Positions 1-6,345 of a stretch of 11,610 bases of DNA are shown piece by piece. The translations under genes and the position numbers were made by a program. The notes under the pieces are model-generated. The model was not told the DNA's origin, searched no databases, and saw nothing but the letters and a program-made list of their open reading frames with translations. Origin of the DNA: Actinomycetes bacterium (lineage in GTDB: Bacteria > Actinomycetota > Coriobacteriia > Coriobacteriales > Eggerthellaceae); contig JAEZDJ010000101.1 in assembly GCA_023429565.1 (NCBI GenBank), forward strand, positions 1 to 11,610. The letters are read 5' to 3'. Positions within the stretch are counted from its first letter, which is position 1. The number at the start of each line of letters is the position of its first letter.

Positions 1-7
1 ATTAATT

Positions 8-200
8 CGGCACGCCGTCCAGCTAGCTGGCCCGTTTCCCGCCGGATCAGGCTCAGAAATCCTCGGCGTGCCGCCAGCACGCCTGCGGTTTCTTCGCCCG
101 CCCAGCAAGAAGCGGGCTCGCCCGGCCGACGGCCTCGCTTTAATCAGCGCTTCCCTATCTCTCACGCTATAATGGACGGCGTGCCATAGTCGGCGCGCCG
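8..200. repeat. Cluster of CGGC-N2-GCCG operator-like motifs upstream of moeA
   Basis: Three exact copies of the palindromic pattern CGGC-N2-GCCG lie at 8-17 (CGGCACGCCG), 64-73 (CGGCGTGCCG) and 191-200 (CGGCGCGCCG). A fourth with one mismatch is at 177-186 (CGGCGTGCCA). The first two are exact reverse complements of each other. The last two sit at and just after the expected moeA transcription start, where a bound protein could block transcription. Position 65-83 can also form a small hairpin (GGCGTGC, five-base loop, GCACGCC). No gene is seen in 1-261. That the motif binds a regulator is inference; the repetition itself is directly visible. Confidence 0.55.
168..173 (+). promoter_or_regulatory. 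-10 box of the moeA promoter
   Basis: A perfect TATAAT is preceded by GC (CGCTATAATGG), like the other two plus-strand -10 boxes in this window. A convincing -35 hexamer is not visible at 16-19 bases upstream. The start of transcription would fall near 180, giving a leader of about 80 bases before moeA. That leader contains a six-base-pair hairpin (214-219 with 224-229, loop CCAA). Confidence 0.55.
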
Positions 201-261
201 CGCGAGCGGGAGGCCGCCCCCAAGGGCGGGCGCGGATGCGCTTCTCACGGAAGGGGAACCG

Positions 262-1518
262 ATGAAGGAAATGATCTCGCTGGAAGAAGCTCGGGAGCTT
301 GTGCTGTCGCGCGTCGAGCCGTTGCCGGTGGAGTCCGTGCCGCTGCTTGATGCCGTTGGCCGTGTGTCTGCCTGCGACCTGCACAGTGACATCGATATCG
401 CGCCGTTCGCGCATTCTGCCATGGATGGGTTTGCGGTCCATGCGAGCGATCTGGCCGCTGCGACCGAGGCCTCGCCTGTCGAGATGGACGTCATTGCCGA
501 GATTGCTGCGGGCGATGTCTACGAAGGGCCCATCGCCAACGGGCAGTGCGTGCGCATCATGACGGGCGCTCCGTTACCCGACGAGGCTGACGCTGTGGTC
601 AAGTATGAGATAGTCGGTGTGATTTCGGGCGATGGCAAGCCCGGAAGCCGCGTGTCGTTCGCCGCTCCCGCTGCGGTGCGCTCAAACGTGCGCGAGGCGG
701 GCGAGGAAGCAAAGGCTGGCGAGGTGGTTGTCGAGGCCGGCGAGGTCATCGGGTCTGCCGGGGTTGGGTTTCTTGCGGGATGCGGCGTGATCGAGGTTCC
801 GACGCACCGACGCCCCCGCGTGGCCATCATCTCCATCGGCTCCGAGCTGGTCGACCCAACCGAGGTTCCCGCTCCCGGCAAAATTCGCAACTCGAACAGC
901 TACGCCCTCGCGGCCTGCGCCCAGGCGGCAGGTGCATCTCCCTCCATCTTGCCCATCGTCGAGGACACGCAGGAGGCTCTGGCGGCTGCCGTGTCGTCTG
1001 CGGCCGACAGCTACGACTTCGTCGTCACGAGCGGGGGAGCTTCCAACGGTGATTTCGACTTCATCAAGCCCGTCGTTGACGAGTTGGGAGAACTGCTGGT
1101 GACCACGGTGAACATCCGTCCTGGCAAAGCCCAGACGTTCGGCGTGGTGCACGGCACCCCGGTGTTTGGCTTGCCGGGCAACCCGGCTGCCGCCTACGTC
1201 GGATTCGAGCTTATCGTTCGGCCCGCCCTGCGCAAAATGCAGGGATATACCCACTACGAGCGTCCCCATGTCATCGCAAAGCTTTCGCGTGACTACCGAA
1301 AGAAGGATCCGCGCCGCATCTTCCTGCGTTCGACGCTGTATCGAAACGACGCGGGCGACTATGTGGTCGCACCGGCCAAGAACCAGAGTTCGGGCCTGTT
1401 TGGTGTCATCCAGCGGAGCAACTGCATGGCCATCATGCCCGAAGGTCTGGAGTCGCGCGTGGCCGGAGCCCCCATCGAGTGCATTCTCCTTGACGTGTCC
1501 GAAGAAGTGAGCCTGTAG
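262..1518 (+). CDS. moeA: Molybdopterin molybdenumtransferase MoeA
   Basis: MoeA inserts molybdate into adenylylated molybdopterin, the last common step of molybdenum-cofactor synthesis, in the cytoplasm. The 418-residue product has the usual family length. Visible motifs are HSAMDGFAV (51-59, including the conserved Asp55), IMTGAPLPDEADAVV (99-113), GSELVDP (193-199) with GKIRNSNSY just after, SGGASNGDFDF (257-267), PGKAQTFG (287-294) and GLPGNPAA (303-310), followed by the C-terminal MoeA domain IV. The start ATG has AAGGGGAA at 251-257 as ribosome binding site. The next gene, mogA, starts eight bases after the stop and supplies the preceding reaction, so the two are probably one operon. 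SGGASNGD and GLPGNPAA differ slightly from the commoner SGGVSVGD and GLPGNPVS. Identification is secure from the motifs; activity with tungsten instead of molybdenum cannot be excluded. Confidence 0.96.
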   Translation: MKEMISLEEARELVLSRVEPLPVESVPLLDAVGRVSACDLHSDIDIAPFAHSAMDGFAVHASDLAAATEASPVEMDVIAEIAAGDVYEGPIANGQCVRIMTGAPLPDEADAVVKYEIVGVISGDGKPGSRVSFAAPAAVRSNVREAGEEAKAGEVVVEAGEVIGSAGVGFLAGCGVIEVPTHRRPRVAIISIGSELVDPTEVPAPGKIRNSNSYALAACAQAAGASPSILPIVEDTQEALAAAVSSAADSYDFVVTSGGASNGDFDFIKPVVDELGELLVTTVNIRPGKAQTFGVVHGTPVFGLPGNPAAAYVGFELIVRPALRKMQGYTHYERPHVIAKLSRDYRKKDPRRIFLRSTLYRNDAGDYVVAPAKNQSSGLFGVIQRSNCMAIMPEGLESRVAGAPIECILLDVSEEVSL

Positions 1519-1526
1519 GAGGAACC

Positions 1527-2021
1527 ATGTCACATTCTGGAGAGAGTCGTCCCATCAGCTTTGCCATCGTCACGTGTTCCGACACGCGCGGCATGCGAGA
1601 AGACACCGCGGGTGCTGCCCTTGAGGATCTGATCAACGAAAACGGCTGGGAATGCCGGAGCCATGTGGTCGTGAAGGACGAGCGTGCCGACATCTCTGCG
1701 GCCATCGTCCACGCATGCGATACGCTCGATGCCGACGTTGTCCTCACGTGTGGGGGCAGCGGCCTGTCGCTGCGCGACGTGACTCCCGAGGCGACGGCTG
1801 ACGTCTGCGAGCGGAACGTTCCCGGCATCGCCGAGGCCATGCGCGCCCATTCCCTGTCCATCACCCCGTTCGCCATGCTTTCGCGTGCGCTGTGCATGCA
1901 GCGTGGGCGTCATGTCGTCATAAACCTTCCTGGGAGCGAAAAGGCTGCACGCGAGAACTGGGAAGGCGTTGTGGCAGCGCTGCCACATGCGGTCAAGATG
2001 ATGGCGGGAGGCGGGCACTGA
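1527..2021 (+). CDS. mogA: Molybdopterin adenylyltransferase of the MogA/MoaB family
   Basis: The product activates molybdopterin by adenylylation before MoeA adds the metal. The 164 residues match the small single-domain MogA/MoaB family: VTCSDTRGMREDTAG (15-29), TCGGSGLSLRDVTPEA (74-89) in place of the usual TGGTGLSPRDVTPEA, MLSRAL (117-122) and NLPGSEKA (133-140). The aspartates of REDTAG and LRD occupy the places of catalytic aspartates in characterised MogA. The ATG is preceded by a perfect AGGAGGA (1517-1523) that overlaps the moeA stop codon, a sign of coupled translation. MoaB and MogA cannot be separated safely from the sequence alone; I use mogA because it sits beside moeA. Thr-to-Ser in GGSG is conservative. 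Confidence 0.92.
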   Translation: MSHSGESRPISFAIVTCSDTRGMREDTAGAALEDLINENGWECRSHVVVKDERADISAAIVHACDTLDADVVLTCGGSGLSLRDVTPEATADVCERNVPGIAEAMRAHSLSITPFAMLSRALCMQRGRHVVINLPGSEKAARENWEGVVAALPHAVKMMAGGGH

Positions 2022-2057
2022 GTTCTGTCCGGGAATTGCCCGCCGCTTTGGCGCGAG

Positions 2058-2066
2058 TGCTATACT
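2058..2066 (+). promoter_or_regulatory. Extended -10 promoter of alr
   Basis: TGCTATACT is an extended -10 element (TG-N-TATACT) in the 79-base gap after mogA. A possible weak -35, TTGCCC at 2036-2041, lies 19 bases upstream. Transcription would begin near 2073, just downstream of an in-frame ATG at 2068, which therefore cannot serve transcripts made from here. A short CGGG/CCCG hairpin (2030-2042) precedes the box. Confidence 0.55.
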
Positions 2067-2100
2067 GATGCCCGAACGAGTGAAGGCGAGGCAGGGCGGT

Positions 2101-3516
2101 ATGACGGCGCAAGACATTCCCAACGGGTTCACCGGATTTGCTCATCGCAAGCCAGGCTTCGTCCCGGCAAGCGCGAGCATGAGCAAGCCCACGACAGGCG
2201 GCGCGGCCGACGGCGCGACACGTGCGGAGCAAAGCCGTTTCGGCAGCGCTCCGGTTGCCGACGTTCCGCCCTCCTACGGTCCTGGGGCGCAGGGCGCGCT
2301 TCATTATGCACGCGATGGCGTGCAGTCCAGTTCGGGGGCGGCGGAGTTCGATCCCGACAAGCTCCGTCTGATCCCCGCCACTGACCGCCGTTGGGCGTGG
2401 GTGGAAGTCGACCTCAACGCCGTTCGGCATAACACGACCGAATTCAAGCGGCATATTGGGCGCGGCGTGAGGCTCATGGCCGTCGTCAAAGCGGACGCCT
2501 ATGGGCATGGCGCCGTGAAGTGCGCCAAGACAGCCCTCAACTCCGGTGCGGAATACTTGGGAGTCGCCACAGTCGACGAGGCGATACAGTTGCGCGAAGG
2601 CTTGGTGAACGCTCCGATACTCATCCTTTCGCAGCCTCCCATCACGGCCATTCCCCTGCTGCTTGCCTATAAGGTCATGCCAAGCGTGTACACGTCGGAA
2701 TTTGCCATCCAATACGGGGAGGCGGCCGATGCGTTCGGCCTTCGCGCTCCCTACCACCTTGCCGTCAACACGGGCATGAACCGCATTGGCGTGCGCTATG
2801 ACGAAGTGGTCGAATTCATGACGCAGGTGAGCTTTCACCGGGCGCTTGATTTGGTGGGGACATTCACGCATTTCGCGACGGCAGACAGCTCCGAGACGCT
2901 CGACTTCCAGATTCAGGCAAAGCGTTTCATCGAGGCGGTGTCGGCCTTGCAGGCGGCCGGCGTCAATCCCGGCATCATCCATGCGGCCAACTCCGCAGCG
3001 GGCGTCCGCTATCCGGACGTTCGTTTTGACATGGTCCGTCTGGGCGTTTCTCTGTACGGCTTGCATCCTTGCCAGCAGACCCGCACGATGGTTGACCTCA
3101 AGCCAGCCATGAGCGTTCACGCACGCATCACCGATGTGCGCACGGTGCCCATGAGCGAGGGCGTGAGCTATGGCCTGAAGTATCGCAGCCCTGGTAGCGT
3201 GAAGATATGCACCGTGCCCCTTGGGTACGCCGACGGCCTCCGGCGCGAGCTTTCGGGCCGCACGGACGTCATCTTGGAGGGAAAGCGGTGTCGGCAGGTC
3301 GGCAACATCTGCATGGATCAGTGCATGTTCGAGGTCGATCTGCGCACCTACGGAACGCGTCGGCGGCTCGATCCCCAGATCGGCGACGAGGTGTTGCTCG
3401 TGGGTCGCCAGGGTGATTCGGTGATCACGTTGGATGATCTGGCAAACACGCTCGGCACGATCCATTACGAGCTTGCCGTCGGCTTTTCCCAGCGCATGCC
3501 GCGCCGGTATTTGTAG
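2101..3516 (+). CDS. alr: Alanine racemase, with a long extra N-terminus
   Basis: Alr interconverts L- and D-alanine using pyridoxal phosphate, supplying D-Ala for peptidoglycan. From the ATG at 2101 the protein is 471 residues, against roughly 360-390 for typical Alr. The fold-type III domain begins near residue 97 (RRWAWVEVDLNAVRHN). The PLP lysine is K130 in AVVKADAYGHG, the catalytic tyrosine lies in GVSYGLKYR, and PLGYADGLRR and NICMDQCMF are the usual C-terminal-domain motifs. I prefer ATG 2101 because AAGGCGAGG (2083-2091) is well placed before it. The in-frame ATG at 2068 is abutted by a TATACT box and has no ribosome site. The first 95 residues are rich in Gly, Ala, Ser and Pro with no recognised domain, signal peptide or membrane segment. 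The stop overlaps the ribosome site of the next gene, implying cotranscription. Confidence 0.94.
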   Translation: MTAQDIPNGFTGFAHRKPGFVPASASMSKPTTGGAADGATRAEQSRFGSAPVADVPPSYGPGAQGALHYARDGVQSSSGAAEFDPDKLRLIPATDRRWAWVEVDLNAVRHNTTEFKRHIGRGVRLMAVVKADAYGHGAVKCAKTALNSGAEYLGVATVDEAIQLREGLVNAPILILSQPPITAIPLLLAYKVMPSVYTSEFAIQYGEAADAFGLRAPYHLAVNTGMNRIGVRYDEVVEFMTQVSFHRALDLVGTFTHFATADSSETLDFQIQAKRFIEAVSALQAAGVNPGIIHAANSAAGVRYPDVRFDMVRLGVSLYGLHPCQQTRTMVDLKPAMSVHARITDVRTVPMSEGVSYGLKYRSPGSVKICTVPLGYADGLRRELSGRTDVILEGKRCRQVGNICMDQCMFEVDLRTYGTRRRLDPQIGDEVLLVGRQGDSVITLDDLANTLGTIHYELAVGFSQRMPRRYL

Positions 3517-3526
3517 GGGAGGCAAG

Positions 3527-4192
3527 ATGCCCAAGCAGCATATTCCGTTGGATGAGATCCGCGATCAGGTGGAGACGTGCCATAAATGCCCCTTGGCTGA
3601 CGGACGCACACAGACGGTGTTTGGCGTTGGCAATCCCGCCGCGCGCGTGCTCATCGTGGGGGAGGCCCCCGGCAAGAATGAGGATCTGCAGGGTGAGCCG
3701 TTTGTCGGGGCTGCCGGCAAATATCTCAATGAGCTCCTGTCCATTGCCGGCTTGGGACGTGACGAGGTGTTCATAGCAAACGTGCTGAAATGCCGTCCTC
3801 CCGGCAACCGCAATCCGCGGCCCGAGGAGATCGAGCTGTGCACGCCCTATCTGCGCGAGCAGACGCGAACCATCGATCCTGAGTTCATCGTGACGTTGGG
3901 CAACTTCTCCACGAAGTTTATCCTGAAGACGGAAATCGGCATCACCCGCCTTCACGGCACGTTGCAGCAAGCGGGCAAGTTCAAGGTGTTCCCCATCTTC
4001 CACCCTGCCGCTGCCATCTATGACGGCTCGAAGCGTGAGGCCTTGGAAAACGACTTCGCCACGCTTGGAGAGCTGTTGCGCGCGAGCGATGCCGAAGCCT
4101 TGCGGGCACAGGATCGGGCCGCTTCTCCCGAGGCGGAGCCAAGCCTTGAGGCATCCATGCCGGAACCGGCGCAGCAGTCGCTCCTGGGCTGA
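3527..4192 (+). CDS. Family-4 uracil-DNA glycosylase (4Fe-4S)
   Basis: The enzyme removes uracil from DNA, starting base excision repair. The 221 residues show the family-4 pattern: CHKC (Cys18, Cys21) with Cys89 in VLKCRPPGNRNP and Cys105 in ELCTPYL as the four iron-sulfur ligands, GEAPGKNED (45-53) with the uracil pocket, TLGNFSTKF, and FPIFHPAAAI (155-164), the conserved histidine motif. AGGGGAGG at 3515-3522 fixes the ATG at 3527; an open frame reaching further upstream is only overlap with alr. After about residue 185 the sequence becomes Ala/Glu/Pro-rich and ends in QQSLLG, resembling bacterial sliding-clamp-binding peptides. The gene follows alr by ten bases and converges on corA with a 13-base gap. 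Family assignment is firm; it could be annotated simply as uracil-DNA glycosylase or by older names as a phage polymerase-related protein. Confidence 0.94.
   Translation: MPKQHIPLDEIRDQVETCHKCPLADGRTQTVFGVGNPAARVLIVGEAPGKNEDLQGEPFVGAAGKYLNELLSIAGLGRDEVFIANVLKCRPPGNRNPRPEEIELCTPYLREQTRTIDPEFIVTLGNFSTKFILKTEIGITRLHGTLQQAGKFKVFPIFHPAAAIYDGSKREALENDFATLGELLRASDAEALRAQDRAASPEAEPSLEASMPEPAQQSLLG
4172..4189 (+). other. Candidate beta-clamp-binding tail of the uracil-DNA glycosylase
   Basis: The last six codons encode QQSLLG (residues 216-221). Bacterial clamp-binding peptides follow roughly Q-x-(S/D)-L-(F/L), and E. coli MutS carries QMSLL. The peptide here ends a flexible-looking acidic and proline-rich tail of about 35 residues, which is how such motifs are usually presented. 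The function is inference. Confidence 0.4.
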
Positions 4193-4205
4193 TCTTTGGA
4201 GTGCG

Positions 4206-5129
4206 TCAGAGCCATTTCTTGCGCTTGAAGAATCTCAGTTCCATGATGACGATGATGGCGCAGATTCCTATGATGACGAAGTAGGACCAGGGCATCTCGA
4301 GCTCGGGCATGAATTTGAAATTCATGCCATACCAACTGGTGATGAGGGTGAGCGGAACGAAGATGGTCGTGATGACGGTGAACCACTGTATGGTGTCGTT
4401 TTGCTTTATGTCGATCTGAGTCTGGTAGAGCTCGCGAAGCTGAAAGCTGTATTCCTTCAACGTCTGAGAGCGTTTGAGCAGGCGGTCCGCTTGCCGCGAG
4501 AAGAGCGTGAACAGGCGCGTTTCCTCATGGGACAGCAGGTGGTTCTCGTTGGCGGCGATGGTCGATGACATGTCGACCAGCTGTTGGTAGTAGGTGTCTA
4601 TGCGAAGGAGCTTGCGGCGGAATCCCAACATCTTGCGATTGGCCTCTTTTGCCCCCCGGTCGAGGATCTGTTCCTCGACGTCCTCCATGTGATCTTCGAT
4701 TTTTGAGAGAAATTCCAAGTCATCTTTGACAAGCATCTGCATGAACTCAAACAGGCATCGCGCGACGCTCGGCTGTTTCGCCGATTTCTGTTTGACAAGG
4801 CGCTCGAGCTTTTCTCCGTATGATCCGTCCTCGTCGATGAATACGAGCCGTGTTTTCTCCAGATAGAATGCGAGCAGGAGGGGATCGCTCAGAAGATCGT
4901 TCTTGTTGGGGACGGCGAAGGATCCGATGAGGCACTGCGGATACACGTCGAGATAGGTGTTCTCTGCGGTGACGAGGTCATGCAGGGCGGCTTTGACGTC
5001 GGCGTCTCCGAGATTGAGAGTGGAGAATTCTTCGGAAGACACGATGTCGACAGAGGGTTTGTCTGGATCGACCGTCGCATCGAATGGGACTTCTTCGAAC
5101 TGCCCTTCGATCAGGTATCGCTTTGCCAT
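4206..5129 (-). CDS. corA: CorA-family magnesium/divalent cation channel
   Basis: CorA forms a pentameric Mg2+ channel in the cytoplasmic membrane and can also pass Co2+ or Ni2+. The 307-residue protein has a large N-terminal cytoplasmic domain, charged and helical (about 105-245, with coiled-coil character), followed by two membrane segments near 246-266 and 283-298. The signature YGMNF (267-271) ends the first helix, the periplasmic loop contains MPEL, and the C-terminus is the usual basic KRKKWL. The ATG at 5129 is preceded by AAGGGAG on the minus strand. It is transcribed divergently from nfnA and convergently with the glycosylase gene, so it is probably monocistronic. A leader of about 130 bases separates its -10 box from the start, which may allow control at RNA level. 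Confidence 0.95.
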   Translation of the reverse strand: MAKRYLIEGQFEEVPFDATVDPDKPSVDIVSSEEFSTLNLGDADVKAALHDLVTAENTYLDVYPQCLIGSFAVPNKNDLLSDPLLLAFYLEKTRLVFIDEDGSYGEKLERLVKQKSAKQPSVARCLFEFMQMLVKDDLEFLSKIEDHMEDVEEQILDRGAKEANRKMLGFRRKLLRIDTYYQQLVDMSSTIAANENHLLSHEETRLFTLFSRQADRLLKRSQTLKEYSFQLRELYQTQIDIKQNDTIQWFTVITTIFVPLTLITSWYGMNFKFMPELEMPWSYFVIIGICAIIVIMELRFFKRKKWL

Positions 5130-5264
5130 GCCTCTCCCTTTCCCTCAAATGCGTTTCCGTGTGCGTGTGGAATGATCGAGCGGCGCGGTTGATGGTGCAT
5201 CGTCCGCGCGAGCGGCTTGCGTGGGCAGGGGGGATGCACGGACGTTTGCCCTTGTTCTCTGATG
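5130..5264 (-). promoter_or_regulatory. Long corA 5' leader with competing pairings
   Basis: If transcription starts about 5264, the corA mRNA has an untranslated leader of about 130 bases. It contains CGTCCG followed by GTGCATC (minus strand, 5244-5233), and further on CGGACG followed by ATGCAC (5206-5195). Each half can pair with its partner, but the order is A-B-A'-B', so the two helices cross and must be alternatives or a pseudoknot. A CCGC/GCGG hairpin lies at 5204-5215. I do not see the conserved M-box magnesium riboswitch core. Confidence 0.35.
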
Positions 5265-5270
5265 TGCTCG

Positions 5271-5276
5271 ATTATA
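5271..5276 (-). promoter_or_regulatory. -10 box of the corA promoter
   Basis: Reading the minus strand gives a perfect TATAAT in the gap upstream of corA. No good -35 hexamer is present; the place where it would lie overlaps a perfect palindrome at 5284-5297, compatible with regulator-controlled initiation. Confidence 0.5.
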
Positions 5277-5283
5277 GATTTCT

Positions 5284-5297
5284 CCGTACGCGTACGG
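5284..5297. promoter_or_regulatory. Perfect 14-base palindrome in the corA-nfnA divergent region
   Basis: CCGTACGCGTACGG is its own reverse complement over all 14 bases. It starts eight bases upstream of the corA -10 box, so it covers the spacer and part of the -35 position of that promoter, and lies about 60 bases upstream of the nfnA -10 box. Its right edge leads into a looser repeat, GTTTTC (5297-5302) and GAAAAC (5319-5324). I infer an operator; the binding protein is unknown. Confidence 0.5.
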
Positions 5298-5353
5298 TTT
5301 TCGTGCCCTTAACCGTCAGAAAACAGTTTAAAACAAAGCCTTCCTGGCTGCCT

Positions 5354-5362
5354 TGCTATAAT
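5354..5362 (+). promoter_or_regulatory. Extended -10 promoter of nfnA-nfnB
   Basis: TGCTATAAT is an ideal extended -10 element with no clear -35. Transcription would start near 5370, leaving a leader of about 78 bases before the GTG at 5448. The ATG at 5361 is created by the -10 box itself (TATAATG) and would not be in the transcript. Confidence 0.6.
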
Positions 5363-5447
5363 GACACCCATATCTCCATATGAACGTGGCACCGTGCGCT
5401 GTTGGCCGGTGCTGCTTTTGTCTCTGAGGCGAGAAGGGCAGGGAGCC

Positions 5448-6344
5448 GTGTATCCCATCGAACGAGTAGAGGCGCTCAATGCGGAAGTCACGCGCATGAC
5501 GGTGAGGGCGCCTGAAGTTGCCAAGAAAATCAGGCCGGGCCAGTTCATCATGTTGCGCATTGATGAGCTGGGCGAGCGCATTCCGTTGACCATGAACGAT
5601 CATGATCCGGCAGCCGGAACGGTCACCATCGTCTTCCAGGCGGTCGGTGCGACGACGATGCGCCTTTCGCGCATGCGCGCTGGTGAGACGCTTCTTGATT
5701 TTGCCGGGCCCCTGGGCAATCCAACCGACCTTTCAAGCGCGCGGCGTGCGTGCGTCATCGGTGGGGGCTTGGGGACAGCCATCGCCTACCCTCAGGCGAA
5801 ATGGCTGCACGAACAGGGTGCCGAGGTGGATGTCATCACCGGCTTCAGGACGGAGAGCCTCATCCTTCTGCAGGACGAGATCGAAGCATGCTCCGCCCGT
5901 CAGATAGTCATGACCGACGACGGGTCGAACGGCAACAAGGGCCTCGTGACCCAAGCGCTTCAACGGCGCATCGACGAAGGCGCAGACTACGACCTGGTTT
6001 TGGCCGTCGGTCCGGTCATCATGATGAAGTTTGTGGCTGCCACCACGAAGCCCTACGGCATCAAGACGCTCGTTTCCATGAACCCCCTCATGATTGACGG
6101 CACGGGCATGTGCGGTGGCTGTCGCGTGAAGGTGGGTGACGAGTATCTGCACGCCTGTGTGGATGGCCCTGATTTTGACGGCCATCTGGTCGATTACGAT
6201 GACGCCCTGCGCCGTGGCGTCATGTATCGCGGTTTTGAAGGCTCGGCCCGTGACGCGGTTTCCGTCGAATCGACACGTGAAGGACGCGATTGTCTCAGTG
6301 GGTTGCCGATCGTTTCAGTCGTCGATGAGCGGAGGGGAGCCTAA
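5448..6344 (+). CDS. nfnA: NfnA-type FAD/[2Fe-2S] subunit (ferredoxin-NADP+ reductase alpha)
   Basis: This is the small subunit of an NADH-dependent ferredoxin:NADP+ oxidoreductase, which in studied anaerobes couples NADH and ferredoxin to NADPH by flavin-based electron bifurcation. Starting at GTG 5448, the protein has 298 residues, near the family's usual 280. It shows an FAD-binding motif RIPLTMND (44-51), a nucleotide-binding GGGLGTAIAYPQ (105-116), AVGP (187-190), and a C-terminal DGTGMCGGCRV with Cys222, Cys225 and Cys237 as cluster ligands; an aspartate is the reported fourth ligand in studied relatives. The upstream frame is rejected: homology begins at the GTG, which has GAGAAGGG (5431-5438) nine bases ahead, and the earlier ATG lies in the -10 box. 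nfnB follows after one base. A sulfide dehydrogenase or glutamate-synthase-linked role is the alternative, as names overlap in this family. Confidence 0.92.
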   Translation: MYPIERVEALNAEVTRMTVRAPEVAKKIRPGQFIMLRIDELGERIPLTMNDHDPAAGTVTIVFQAVGATTMRLSRMRAGETLLDFAGPLGNPTDLSSARRACVIGGGLGTAIAYPQAKWLHEQGAEVDVITGFRTESLILLQDEIEACSARQIVMTDDGSNGNKGLVTQALQRRIDEGADYDLVLAVGPVIMMKFVAATTKPYGIKTLVSMNPLMIDGTGMCGGCRVKVGDEYLHACVDGPDFDGHLVDYDDALRRGVMYRGFEGSARDAVSVESTREGRDCLSGLPIVSVVDERRGA

Positions 6345-6345
6345 C

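Noticed and set aside
1..261. Molybdenum-cofactor riboswitch upstream of moeA
   Set aside because: I compared the region with the conserved segments of the E. coli moaA leader and found none; the visible pattern is a repeated palindromic motif better suited to protein binding.
682..1533. A 283-codon minus-strand open frame opposite moeA
   Set aside because: It is a shadow of moeA with no domain signature.
1993..3534. A 513-codon minus-strand open frame opposite alr
   Set aside because: It mirrors the codons of alr, which has complete family motifs on the plus strand. The translation is rich in Arg, His and Ala with no recognisable domain; such frames are common in GC-rich DNA.
4193..4205. 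Terminator between the glycosylase gene and corA
   Set aside because: The 13-base gap has no stem followed by a T run on either strand.
5130..5280. M-box magnesium riboswitch upstream of corA
   Set aside because: The conserved GGTGAGGCTCC-like segment and M-box architecture are absent, so only an unclassified structured leader can be proposed.
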